Shown here: positions 39,930 through 51,360 of the stretch, one piece after another
Position numbering within the stretch: the stretch's first letter is position 1
Layout: each line of letters starts with the position of its first letter
NCBI GenBank assembly: GCA_014529385.2
Contig: CM043960.1
Coordinates: 25,488,396 to 25,552,395 of the forward strand
From: Adiantum capillus-veneris
Lineage: Eukaryota > Streptophyta > Polypodiopsida > Polypodiales > Pteridaceae
Length of the DNA: 64,000 nucleotides
Reading direction: 5' to 3'
Position numbers and translations under genes: made by a program
The notes under the pieces: model-generated
Database searches by the model: none
What the model was told of the DNA's origin: nothing
The model's input: the letters and a program-made list of their open reading frames with translations, nothing else

Positions 39930-40521
39930 CCCCAAACGAAGTCATATAAGAAAGAGGAATAAAATTTTGCAGCCGATAAATTTATCATAGATTTGAAGAT
40001 AGCCATGAATCAAGTACAAAGCCACTATCAAGGCTGCTCAAGAACGACAGAAGAAGAAGGCGAACAAGCGATGAAGACGTTTGGTCCTTTAAAGAAAGTG
40101 GCTATGTCCTACCAAAGTTTAATAAAAATAGGTTGAAGCAAAGTTCAAGGCAAACAAAGATTTTTCCTGAGCTCTCTAAAGGATACTTTGGACCCTTCAA
40201 ATTGATTGAGAAATCAACGAAGTGTACTACATGCTTGAGCTTCCCACTCATTGGAGAATACATAATGCATTTCATGTAAGCTTGTTAAAAGCCATATTGG
40301 CACCACCACCAAAAGAACCCATTATCGAAGATCCGCCAGAGGTCAAAGAAACAGAGAAAATGACTTAATTTGAACAGATTCTATTTCATAAGGATCGAAC
40401 TACAAGAAGCGGTCTTGTAGTGCTCAAATTCAAAGATCTACCCCTGATAGATGCAAAGTGGGGTGGATAACTAGTTCATGAACAAATTGACTAACACAGT
40501 TGAGGATAAGAGCCGGTGGGC
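39930..40521 (+). pseudogene. Element E integrase C-terminus and chromodomain
   Basis: Continuation of E after the solo LTR. Plus-strand text: LSKGYFGPFKLIE, a frameshift, then [40 protein letters not shown], and a chromodomain-like FEQILFHKDRTTRSGLVVLK followed by FKDLPLIDAKW. Stops break it. It ends in a purine-rich stretch GGATAAGAGCCGGTGGG just before 40522. Confidence 0.82.
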
Positions 40522-41276
40522 TGTCACAACTTAATTGGAATCGAACTTGTATCCTTTCCTACATGTTCTTCATAATTTCTAGACTCAAAATTGTTTTTCT
40601 CTTTACTTATTACTAGGGTCATCAGTGCCAAATAATTAGTGTAGAACTAGGTACTAACATATGCTCACCCACACACACACACACACACACCATACACACA
40701 TATGAGCACACATTTATACGAAGCTCTGTTCACATTTTTTCATTATGAACTTTAAAAAAGAAATGGAAAACTGATATCGAGCATTTAAAGAATGAACCAA
40801 GAGACTAGCTTCAAGAATGGTCCTAGCTCTAGCTATAGAGTTTTCTCCCAGAGAATCACTCTTTACTACCAACCATCACTACTCGTAGAGCTTGGAATCA
40901 CTGCAAGTAGACCAACCTGCAAGTGTTTCTGGCAATATGAAACCTTGTTTGAAATAAATATTTCATACATTTCGTGCGCGCTCTCTCTCTCTCCCTCTCT
41001 CCCTCTCTCTCTCTCACACACACAAGGATTGAAGTTTTACCAGACGGGCAGGAGGAAGTGGGGCAGGAGCAGCAGGGCGAAAAGGGCGAAGGGCTGGCAC
41101 GACGAAGGACGGGCTTTTGAGAGAGGAATAATTCAAACGGGCAGCTTCTCTGCTTCTGCTGCCGTGCGAAGGCACATAGACCACCCCCGCACACGCATTT
41201 ATACTGCTCGCCATTCACACTGTCTATCTCTCAAATGCTCATGCAGCCACCAGATGCGCCCGTGCGCAGGCACGGA

Positions 41277-41280
<4 letters not shown>
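40522..41280 (+). repeat. Possible element E 3' LTR start, then unrecognised sequence
   Basis: TGTCACAACTTAATTGG after the purine tract is placed like an LTR start, but no partner copy was found, so the end is unknown. Within it 40615-40700 (the GTGTAGAACTAGGTACTAACATATGCTC block plus a CA repeat at 40672-40691) matches 9915-10005 in the B 5' LTR. CT- and CA-rich tracts lie at 40980-41022. No gene seen. Confidence 0.45.

Positions 41281-41350
<70 letters not shown>
41281..41350. repeat. Compound GT/GA microsatellite
   Basis: Twenty GT units (41281-41320) followed directly by fifteen GA units (41321-41350). Open frames across it are artefacts of the repeat. Confidence 0.97.
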
Positions 41351-41353
<3 letters not shown>

Positions 41354-41993
41354 CCCGCTCTCTCTCTGGCATAGGTAGATAGGCTATTCCGAAGTGTTTC
41401 ATTTTTCATTTCTATCCGAGCCACAATATCTTCTCTTCTCCTTTTGTGGAATTGGTGCTTATGTGGCAAGCCTGGAAAGGTTCACCATTATAGGATCTTA
41501 TAGATGCCATTCTTAGGGATGTCGATACAAAATATAGATAGTGACTGTCGAGATGCATGGTGGAGAATTCTAGAGATGCCCAAGATGGATACTTGCTTGG
41601 AAGGGTGCGCACATGTACTCTGAGTGCACTGCCGCCTGAAAATAAGGAAGCTACCGCCTGGGCCTCTTTGCGCACACAAGCTTCCTCTCTGCGAGGTAAT
41701 CGCTCTCTCAGCCTCAAGCTTCCCCCTTAAAACTCGAACCACAGCGTCCAACTATGTGCAAAGCCCTACTATTATGCATTTGCCGCAGCGGCTTGCCACG
41801 TCAGGTTCCCCTCCCGCTGCGGTTGTCTTTTAGCTGCATGTGTGCAGCTCTTGGATGGAAATACCTCTTGTGAGGGCTACCCTCATAAATGACAAAACTT
41901 TGCCTCCTTTTGAGAGAGAGAGAGAGAGAGAGAGTAAACCCATGCATATGAAAGGCACCGTTTGCAAAGTTGTGAGAAGAAGATGAAAGTGTG

Positions 41994-42153
41994 GTCAGCT
42001 TGCTTTGTGACTTAGGGCACAATGCGTAATCACCCTTGCTTGGATAAAAACTATCCTGGAAACTTAGAAATTTTTGTCAGCTTGCTTTGTGACTCAAGGC
42101 ACAATGTGTAATCACCCTTGCTTGGATAAAAGCTTCGTGGAAACTTAGAAACT
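41994..42153. repeat. 82-base tandem duplication
   Basis: Two adjacent copies beginning GTCAGCTTGCTTTGTGACT at 41994 and 42076, both containing GGCACAATG(C/T)GTAATCACC and GGAAACTTAGAAA, with a few substitutions. Confidence 0.9.
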
Positions 42154-42620
42154 GTAGTAAACATATATGGAAAATTGGTGTCCAGATTTTAGCAATAGAA
42201 GTTGCAACATTGTGATAGCTTGCCAAAGCCATGGGAGCCATCATTCTTAGTTGGATTGCCTTTGTCGTACAATCATTTGTAATACGAAAGGCAGGCAATA
42301 GTGCACTCCACTACCTTGTGCAACACTCTATCATTAGCACCGACATCCTCAGTGCAATTGACTGTTATGGTGGCTTAAAAAGAACCGAAGGTCAACACTA
42401 TTGATCGACACAATCTGTCTTTAGCTTTAGCCCATGTTATGCGTTAATTATAGTCTATACTTAGAAGAAAAGGAAAAGGAAATGCATTGGGAGGGCCTTG
42501 CATTACAAGAAATGCCTATGAATTTGCAATTAGGACACTAATCCACTACAAAAACTCCAACGAAAAGGGAGGGATGGAGAGCATAGAGGGAGATAGGTGT
42601 TGCTCTACCCTTGCCTCTAT

Positions 42621-42625
<5 letters not shown>

Positions 42626-42698
<73 letters not shown>
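42626..42698. repeat. G run followed by GA repeat
   Basis: Twenty-two G residues (42626-42647) directly followed by about 25 AG units. The run is long enough to form G-quadruplex-type structure and is prone to sequencing-length error. Confidence 0.95.
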
Positions 42699-42702
<4 letters not shown>

Positions 42703-43342
42703 TTTGTTATGTAGTGGTAGCTTGTGGCGCTTAGAATCCTATGGACCCTTGGGAAATATCGATAGCTTCTTAAGCTTTTGTAGTCAAATGAATGCCATGC
42801 AACCAATCATCATTACTTGCTTTGAGTGCTTCAACAACCGTTGCTACTAGTTGGTCTCGTGGAAGCACCAAGTCTTGATAGCATTGGAATGGCATTGTAA
42901 ACCATACCCTATTTGTCCACCACCTTTGCTAGTTGAGTTCACATTAGCTTCCCTTGCGGTTCCATATTGTGGTTAATTGGAATCTATTGTCTAATGGATA
43001 TTTAATTTAATATTGAATAAATAATATAGATTTAATACATATAGTGATGATGGATTATTAGTAGGAGTTGAGTGGAAGTTGCAAGCAACTTGCAAAAGCT
43101 GCTAGCAAATATGTGCACCAACATCATCATCACAACAACATTATGAGCACTCAATGAACATCTTCAAGTGCTCTTGTAAGCAGCCCAAGAGCCACTTATG
43201 AGGAGCATTTGCCATGGTTTTGGATGTGTGTCCATCACGTGGGGTTCTAAACACTTTCGGATTGTAAAACTTTGAATGTATCTTGGAGCATAGGTTAGTG
43301 AGGCAAATGATCTTATGGAGAATGTACACATGAAGAGGATAT

Positions 43343-43668
43343 TGTCATAAAATATAATATCTAACTTTACCAAATGATTTTCTCATATTAAACTGATCAA
43401 TTAATATGGGAAGATAAAAGGGGAACAAGAGTTAGGATATAGATATGTCCTTCTAGACCTATCTCAACAGGGGACCAAAAAGAGAAATGGTTGCATCTCA
43501 ATAGGGGTCCAAAAGGAGACAGTATACCAAAGAGCAATGTGCATTAAGTGCTTCTAGATTTACCTCAGCAAGGGACCAAGAGGAGAGATGGTTACATCTC
43601 AATAGGGGTCCAAAACAAGGTAGTCCATCAAAGAGCAACGTGCATCTAATGGAGCTTAAAAGACCTTA
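43343..43668 (+). repeat. Element L 5' LTR, first part
   Basis: TGTCATAAAATATAATATC... to AAAAGACCTTA, matching 50136-50461. The next base of the partner LTR (GGGTTAGCTTC) is not found here but on the minus strand at 46915, marking the inversion breakpoint. Confidence 0.9.
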
Positions 43669-45656
43669 AAGGGAGTAACGGAGACTTGTTGTCCCTTGAA
43701 AGCTGTGTCAGCAGTTATAGTATCTCCCATCTCAAAAGCTTGAATGTCCAACTTGGCCAACTCCGTTGATATGAAGTTTTGAGTAGAGCCAGGGTCAAAC
43801 AAGATGAAGGCATCATGTTCCCTTACCTTTCCCCAAGCATAGGAGAGAGGTGATCCTTTGCAATGAACATCCTCTTTTGGAGCTTTGATGGTGGAAGCTC
43901 TAGTAGTCTCACTGCGGACATTTCTCTTGGGGCAAGAACGATAGCCATGTCCTTGCTCCCCACACTTCAAAATTATATGGTCCTTGCGAAAAGCTTCAAG
44001 CTCTTCAGGAGAGAGTTTGTTTTTACCTTTGTAAACTCCCTTCTCCTTAATCTGATTGTTGTCGTTGTTGTTATTGGAATTGCCTTGGAAAGAATTTTAG
44101 GCATTGGTTTTCCCCTTTAGATTCATTTTGATCCTTGTTTTCCATGGGCTTGAAATTTCTTCTCGCCCCTTGTTGGAATTGATCCTTGAAGCAACCATAG
44201 TGTGGTGGATGACTTCGGTGATAGTGCTAGGCCGTTGTGAGTTGACATACTCAGCCATTTTTTTAGGTAATCGCACACAAAATTGTTGCTTTTGCTTAGC
44301 AAAGTCTATCTTTTAGAAGACAGTAGCCTTGAGATGTAAATCCCAAAACTTGTCCACATATTTGTGAATAGACTCATGTGAGATAAGCTTCAAGCTGTTC
44401 CATTTAATAAGTAATTTGTCCTTCGTATCACTTGCAAGGAATTGCTTCATGATGGAAAGTCGTAGAGTTTTCCATGTCTTTGGGGCTTCGTTGTTGCCAC
44501 GAAGGCTATCCCACTATTGACAAGTCGATTTCTGGAAGTACATAGCTACATGGTGTAGCTTGGAGGACTCTGTGAAGCCCTCGTCTCCAAAGGCCATATC
44601 AAATTGTGGGATGAAGGTCAATACTTTGTCGGTGGCACCAAAGGTCCCATCATAGGTGAGAAAAGAGATACTCTTTCCTCCCTCTTTGAACTTCTTTAGC
44701 TTTTGTGATCTTTGCCATGCAGAATATGATTTGTGATGTCCTCTCCTCTTGTATTCTCTAGGAGAATAGCCATATCTTTCGTTGGAAGAGGAGGAAGGTG
44801 AAGAAGAAGGAGAAGAGGGTGATCTCTTTCTTGCCTTTTTCTTCCTTTGTTTCCTCTCTTCCCTTTTGAAGTGACGAGGAGAAGGAATATCGGTTGATCA
44901 TTTCCTCTTGGGAGGAGTTGGCGATAGTTTAGACCGCCATCTTCATGGAGCCACATCTTTAGAGGAACTTAGGGATTCACTTATTTCTTGTTCTTTGGAT
45001 TCCTCCTCTCTTATGGGAGAGAGTCTTCTTTTGGGAGTCTCATCAAGTGGCCTCCTAAACTCTCTCTCTTGGACAGGAAGGGAAATTCCATAAGCACAAA
45101 GTTGTTGGGTAACTTAGGCTTGCAAAGTAGGTTTGCCCATAGCTTAATGCAACCTAGTAACAAGATAATTGATAAACACGGAGACATCATCATTAGCACC
45201 TTCATGTGCAAAATCAAAGTTATCAATGTTCATTCTACTCTCTTGGTTATTGTCGCCATGCTATTATACTTATGTGTTTACTTAGTGTATCCTTTGGCAA
45301 TTCAAAACCTTAGTTGCTACTCCTCTAAGCCTTTGAAAATAAGCACTTAAGTATCTACATCCACGACTCGAATTGGTTAATTATAGAGAGTAGTGGAGTG
45401 GGTCTAACATAACAGAATTTCCGAGGATAGCTCCTTTCGGACTTCTTATGGCTCAATAATGGTAAAGCCGTAGGGAAGTCTAAAAGACCCCATTATTACG
45501 ACTAAAGCTCCCGAGGTGTTCACCATTTCCCACGTAGTGGGCTCAACAAAACCGATAATAGATCCAATCCCACTTACCATAATATAATTAACAAAATCAA
45601 CCATTAATAGGCTACTTAAAGACCTCTCCTCTTAAGCAAGAGAAGAGAAACCAAAT
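43669..45656 (-). pseudogene. Element L gag and protease N-terminus (inverted block)
   Basis: Minus-strand order from the primer-binding site: leader, gag pieces with an acidic/basic charged region (about 45080-44820), capsid-like text around 44700-44400 (FDMAFGDEGFTESSKLHHVA then MYFQKSTCQ, read across frames), a tail near 44000, zinc knuckle KCGEQGHGYRSCPK (43970-43930; the first Cys codon is the TGC-type position just upstream and unclear), then protease AFILFDPGSTQNFISTELAK and TITADTAFKGQQVSVTP, which stops at the 43669 breakpoint. The protease continues on the plus strand at 46916. Stops and shifts are frequent. Confidence 0.84.
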
Positions 45657-45668
45657 GCTTTGATACCA
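45657..45668 (-). promoter_or_regulatory. Element L primer-binding site (initiator tRNA-Met type)
   Basis: Plus-strand GCTTTGATACCA, complement of TGGTATCAAAGC, one base from the inner LTR end TGTAATGGAAATGG at 45670. One difference from the standard site. Confidence 0.88.
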
Positions 45669-45669
45669 A

Positions 45670-46915
45670 TGTAATGGAAATGGCCTATGAACTTCGAGAA
45701 TAGCGGAATTAAGAGAATTAAAGTGAGCATATTTGTGAGATCACTTTGAGAACATAGAGGGTGAATTTAATTGATGGTAGCAAAATATACATAGTACTTA
45801 ATTAACTTGGCATGAAAAATACTTTTTCCAAGAGAGAGAGTATTAGAGAACATGACAATAGTTGAGGACTGGATTTACTTGGAGCCGGTCCCCCCTCCAA
45901 AAGGCATTTGTATTATAGATTCTCCCATCAAGAGAGACTTGGTACGATACGATATTTGTGTTCCTTGTGACCTTGGTGATGCTATGAAGATGGAAAGCTT
46001 CATACATCACGAGCATAACATAAACTTTGTAAAAATAATTAACTATCCGAAGCCTCAGTCCCAAGGCCTCAAACACCTTCGAAGGTGGAGAGAGCTAGCA
46101 GGGAATGAGGGTAGGTAAGAGGAAGAAGAATCATTCATAAGAGAAAGAAATAGTTCTCACTTATCATCACTCTTCTTGATTAGCATAGCGTAATAGCATA
46201 GTAATGAAGATGAAGAAGATGGAAGCTTAAGCATTGAAACATGGCTCTTGGTTGGATTTGCATTCCATAGCCAAGAGTGTTGGTGTAGGCTTTCAACTTC
46301 TCAATAAGCTTGGAGAAGGAGATAGATATCTTGCACTTTGCACTCCACACAATGAGAGAATGTGTATATGTGTGTGTGGAAGACTCTACCCCTCTCAAGC
46401 TTGGTCCCCCCCCCCCCCCTTCTCTCTCTCTCTCTCTCACATTATTTAATTATATCATTTGGACATGTGTCCTCTTTTTCCTCTTTGAGAGAAAGAACTT
46501 AATTATTTATTTTTATGCATCTAAATTCTCATTGGACCTCTTTAAAGCCTATCCAATAGGATTCAAGCATATCATGAGGGCCACATGGGGAGGATTTTGA
46601 CATGTGTCTTTTATGCTTCTCGAGTCATTTGGTTTGAATTGAACACTTCAAGCACTTAATCAATTAAGCATGGAAACCGTTTATGCCTCTTGAGAGTTTA
46701 TCTTTAACTTGAACACTTCAAGAACCTTAGTCATTTAAGCATGAGAATCACCTCAAGCTTGGGCAAGGTTCCCACAAACACTTTAAGCACTTTAGTTAGC
46801 AAGCCAACAAGCGCCTCATGCTTGAGTAGGATTCTCACCACAAGGTCAGCCGTAGCTTGCCTAAGGTCAAAGGACTTTTTAACACTAACTTTTGGAGGTC
46901 TTTAATGAAGCTAAC
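45670..46915 (-). repeat. Element L 5' LTR, remainder (inverted)
   Basis: Reverse complement of the LTR from its base 327 to its end. From 46915 downward it reads GTTAGCTTCATTAAAGACC, matching 50463 onward, and includes the C-run/CT tract at 46410-46438 (GA and G run in the partner at 50941-50970). The last 340 bases or so (45670-46012) have no counterpart in the truncated right LTR. Confidence 0.88.
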
Positions 46916-49900
46916 GCTGATTGGGAAGTTGAGACTTCATGTCCAAAGCTATGTCGACAAAGAAAAAAATTTCATCTCTCCTCTTCAACATGAGGATGCT
47001 ATCCTAGGGACACCATGGTTCAACCGTATGGTTGTCAACATGAAGCTCCTTGAAAGGAGAATCTATTTCACCTACAGAGAAAAGAGCATATACATAGATG
47101 CTAATGAATCGGGGACCACCATATCCCTCGTAAATACGCTTGCTTTTGATAAGTCAATGAAAAGCTCTATTTTTGTGTATATGATTTTTGTTAGAGAGTC
47201 TGTAAATGATTCTAATGTTTTCACAAGTAGCAACAAAAGGAATCAAGAGAAATTAGAGTTGTCTAATTTCCTAAATGGATTCCAAGATGTTATCATTGAT
47301 GACATCCCTACTGAGCTACCTCCAAAATGAGGGGATGATGACCATGCAATAGAGCTTCTACTAGGAAGCTCACCGCCTAATAAACCTCCTTATTGAGTTT
47401 CACAAGCTCAACAAGAAGAGATCATGAGGCAAGTGCATAAATTGGTGGAAAAAGAGATGGTGAGGCCTAGCTCCTCTCCATTCTGTTCACCAGTACTTTT
47501 AGTGCAAAAGAAAGATGGCGCATATCATATGTGTGGCTACTATAGAGCACTAAATAGGATCACTACTATTAAAAAAAAGATTTTTCGTGCCGCGGGTAGA
47601 AGTTTTATTTGATAAGTTACAAGTTTTGGCCAGAAAAATGCTCCAGTCGCATTCAAACTCACGATGGACAAAAATCTTCAGGCCACTCAAATTCTCTTTA
47701 GGAGTACAAGTGACACCTCCAGGTAATCTTCCAAGTTGTGGGAGAGAATACGCTTTTCATTCATCAAAAGAAAAGTGAATTTTTCCTACAAGAGATTCAA
47801 TATTTATGTCTCATTATCTCTCAAAATGGTATTGGTAATAAAAGCATGGCCTAATCCAAGGAATCTACATGAGCTAAGAAGCTTTATGGTATGTGTGCAT
47901 ACTATAGACACTTCATAGCAAAATTCTCTCAAATAGCAGGACCATTGCATGACTTAACAAAGATGAACATTAAGTACTTATGGACTGCTAAAGAACAAAA
48001 TACTTTTGACAAGTTCAAAGAGAAGCTTACCTCCCAACCAGTCCTTATGCTTCTGGATCTTTCAACCATTTGAGGTTCAATGTGATGCTTGTGGTGATTG
48101 CCTTGGAGCCATTTTGCTTCAAGAAAGGCATGCCATCGCATATGAGAGCCGAACGCTCAATGCCTATGCATGGGTCTTGGGCATATACAAAAAAGAGCTT
48201 TTAGCTATTCTACATGCCCTAGACACATGAAGCACTATCTCTTGGGGGCTCCATTCATCCTACGAATGGATCACAAAGCCTCAAGAACTTCATGACACAA
48301 ACCAAGCTCTCCGATAAACAAATGAGGTGGGAAAATTTTCTTTCGCAATTTAAATTTCATATTGCTCACATTGCTCGCAAGCACAATCAAGTGGTCAATG
48401 CACTTTCACAACGGCCAAGGGTAAATGTGGTGTCTATAGCAACTCACAATGATCTATCTTTTATGATAGATGAGTATGCTACTGGTCGAGACTTTAAGTA
48501 CGTAACTACAACCTTTGCATTAAGGAAAGAAAAAAAAGAACCATTCACCTTGGAGGATGGTTATTTTCCAAACGGCAATAGGCTATGTGTTACTCGCCCA
48601 TACAATAAAAAAGTCATGTATGAATCCCATGCTTCTCGTTATGTGGGGCAAAGAGGAATTCCATAATCTACTCTTCGAGGAGTAGAAATATATTTCTGTT
48701 GGTCTACCATGAAAAGTAAACATACAAGAGTATGTTTCAAAATGCGTGGTATACCAAAAATTGAAATTTGATCGAGGGAAGCAATTTGGATTGTTTTAGT
48801 CGACAGGCTAGCAAGAAAACACACTCTATGCATGTCAAAAAGACTATTAAGGCACATCAAATGGCAACTCTCTTTAGATCTCAATTTTTCAAGTATCATG
48901 GCTTGCCAACATTCATAAAGTTGGACAAAGATCCTAGAACGAGTAGTAATTTCTAGAAGGGTCTCTTTGAGAATCTAGGAAGTAGATTAAATTTCTCTTT
49001 TGGCTTATCATCCACAAATTGATGACCAAAATGAAATAACTAATCTAACGATTCTTGAATCTACTAAAAGCCTATGTCATGGAAGTAGATCAACGTTCTC
49101 AATGAGAGAAGTACCTACCTCTTATAGAGTATTCGTACTATGACATTGTACATACTTCTATGGGGAAAGCACCTTTCAAGGTTAAAGAGGGAAGATCCAA
49201 AATTCCCTTACTACTTAAAGTACATGGGAAGATCTTCGCTGTTGATGAATATAGCTGAGACTTACAAGAATCTTTTCCAAAGATTAAAAAAGTTATATCC
49301 ATCTCACAGCAAAGGCAAAAAGGGTTGTTGCTAATAAGCATAGAAGAGCCTTAGCCTTTAAGAAAAACGATTGGGTCTTGCTAAAGTTTCTCAAGGCTTA
49401 TCTAAGGAATACTACGGGGAAGAATCCTACGAGCCACCAAGAGTATTATGCTAAACTAGCAAAAAGATACTATGGTCCTTTCTTTTAAAACTCTTAATCC
49501 AATCAATGAGATGGCTTATTAGTTGCCCAATCATTGGCTCATTCACAATGCTAACCATGTGAGTCTACTCAAGCCTTACAAAGGAGAGCCACCAAAAGAA
49601 CCAATTATGAAGGACCCGCTAGAGATCGAAGATCAAGAAGAGGTGTTGTAGCCCGAATCGATTCTTCGACACGAAGACAAGGTACTAAGAAACAATAACG
49701 TTATCCATTGATATCTTGTTAAGTTTAAGAATTATCCTTTTAAAGATACTAGAGGGATACAAGGAACCTAGCTTAAGGATAATATGAACCTTGTCAATTC
49801 TTACAATGCTACACTAGAGTAAGCAAATGAAAATGCATTTCAAATGACAAAATTTAAGAAGTATGCATGCTTAGGATCATGTTTGTGGTGACAAGGTCTC

Positions 49901-50120
49901 CCAAACACCAAGTAGAACTTGTCACTCTACTTTGGAAGTATGATATGGACTAAAAGATCAGACATGCTTGCGGCAACTAAGTCTCCCAAGCACCAAATGG
50001 ATTAGTCATCCATTCTGGAATGACATCGTAGGGTCAAAAGGGATCCTTTATCCGCTAAGAAACATGGACTAATGACTAGGCTTTATCTTCTCTACCTCAT
50101 AGTTGAGGATGACTATGATT
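46916..50120 (+). pseudogene. Element L protease C-terminus and pol (broken)
   Basis: Plus-strand pieces: LIGKLRLHVQSYVDKEKNFI and DAILGTPWFNRMVVNM (protease end, 46916-47040), SSIFVYMIFVRESVND (about 47170), RT start RPSSSPFCSPVLLVQKKDGA (47467-47526), NAPVAFKLTMD (about 47630), then a gap where the FDD catalytic block should be; RNase H QCDACGDCLGAILLQE (about 48075) and YKKELLAILHALDT; linker NALSQRPRVNVVSI (48400); integrase pieces SHASRYVGQRGIP (48630) and onward; LPNHWLIHNANHVSLLKPYK (about 49530) and a chromodomain-like YLVKFKNYPFKDT (about 49715). Many stops plus an RT deletion. Confidence 0.87.
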
Positions 50121-50135
50121 TCAAAAGAGAGGCAA
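50121..50135 (+). promoter_or_regulatory. Polypurine tract of element L
   Basis: TCAAAAGAGAGGCAA immediately before the LTR start TGTCATAAAAT. Confidence 0.75.
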
Positions 50136-51360
50136 TGTCATAAAATATAATATATAACTTTACCAAATGATATTTTCATATTAAATTGATAATTTAATAT
50201 GGGAAGATAAAAGGGGAACAAGAGTTAAGATATAGATATGTACTTCTAGATCTATCTCAACAAGGGACCAAAAAGAGAAATGGTTGCATCTCAATAGGGG
50301 TCCAAAAGGAGACGGTCTACCAAAGAGCAATGTGCAATAAATGCTTCTAGATTTACCTCAGCAAGGGACGAAGAGGAGAGATGGTTACATCTCAATAGGG
50401 GTCCAAAACAAGGTAGTTTATCAAAGAAAAATGTGCATCTAATGGAGCTTAAAAGACCTTAGGGTTAGCTTCATTAAAGACCTCCAAAAGTTAGTGTTAA
50501 AAAGTCATTTGACCTTAGGCAAGATAGGGCTGACCTTGTGGTGGGAATCCTACCCAAGCATGAGGTGCTTGTTGGCTTGCTAACTAAAGTGCTTAAAGTG
50601 TTTGTGGGAACCTTGCCCAAACTTGAGGTGATTCTCATGCTTAAATGACTAAGGTTCTTGAAGTGTTCAATTCAAAGATAAACTCTCAAGAGGCATAAAG
50701 GGTTTCCATGCTTAATTGACTAAGTGCTTGAAGTGTTCAATTCAAACCAAATGACTTGAGAAGCATAAAAGACACATGTCAAAATCTTCCATATGTGGCT
50801 CTCATGATGTGTTTGAATCCTATTGGATAGGCTTAAAAGGGATCCAATAAGAATTTAGATGCATAAACATAAATAATTAAGTTCTTTCTCTCAAAGAGGA
50901 AAAAGAGAACACATGTCCAAATGATATAATTAAATAATACGAGAGAGAGAGAGAGAAGGGGGGGCGGGGACCAAGCTTGAGAGGGGTATAGTCTTCCACA
51001 CACACACATACACATTCTCTCATGGTGTGGAGTGCAAAGTGCAAGAGCTCTATCTCCTTCTCCAAGCTTATTGAGAAGTTGAGAGCCTACACCAACACTC
51101 TTGGCTATGGAATGCAAATCCAACCAAAAGCCATGCTTCAATGCTTAAGTTTGCCATATTCTTCATCTTCATTACTATGCTATTATGCTATGCTAAGCAA
51201 GAAGAGTGATGATAAGTGAAGAACTATCTCTTTCTCCTAAGAATGATTCTTCTTCCTCTTCCCTACCCTCATTCCCTGCTAGCTCTCTCCACCTTCGAAG
51301 GTGTTTGAGGCCTTGGGGCTGAGGCTTGGGATAGTTAATTCTTTTTGCAAAGTTTATGTT
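50136..51360 (+). repeat. Element L 3' LTR, truncated at its end
   Basis: Matches 43343-43668 and then the reverse complement of 46915-46013. It stops after AAGTTTATGTTA; the sequence that follows (TGCCCCGCTTTCAGAGC) is unrelated to the LTR. Confidence 0.88.

Larger units (their letters stand above)
41351..43342. other. Intergenic stretch with no recognised gene
   Basis: No domain, LTR boundary or RNA gene was recognised on either strand. Content seen: an AG repeat at about 41911-41934, a tandem duplication at 41994-42153, a G-run/GA microsatellite at 42626-42698, and AT-rich sequence from about 42980 to the element L LTR. Confidence 0.6.
43343..51360 (+). mobile_element. Element L: Ty3/gypsy copy with internal inversion
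   Basis: A plus-strand LTR element whose segment 43669-46915 is inverted. Plus-strand order: the first 326 bases of the LTR; the inverted block (protease N-terminus, gag, primer-binding site and the rest of the LTR, all on the minus strand); protease C-terminus, RT, RNase H, integrase and chromodomain on the plus strand; polypurine tract; second LTR, truncated at its end. Flipping the block back joins both the LTR and the protease. The left flank before TG is GATAT; the right flank is lost with the LTR end. Confidence 0.9.

Noticed and set aside
39615-39990. Open frames made of Ser-Leu repeats across the CT tract, and similar frames at 41199-41469, 42487-42850, 46180-46449, 61950-62010 and 62321-62629
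   Set aside because: They arise from dinucleotide repeats, which lack stops in several frames at once; no domain or start context supports them.
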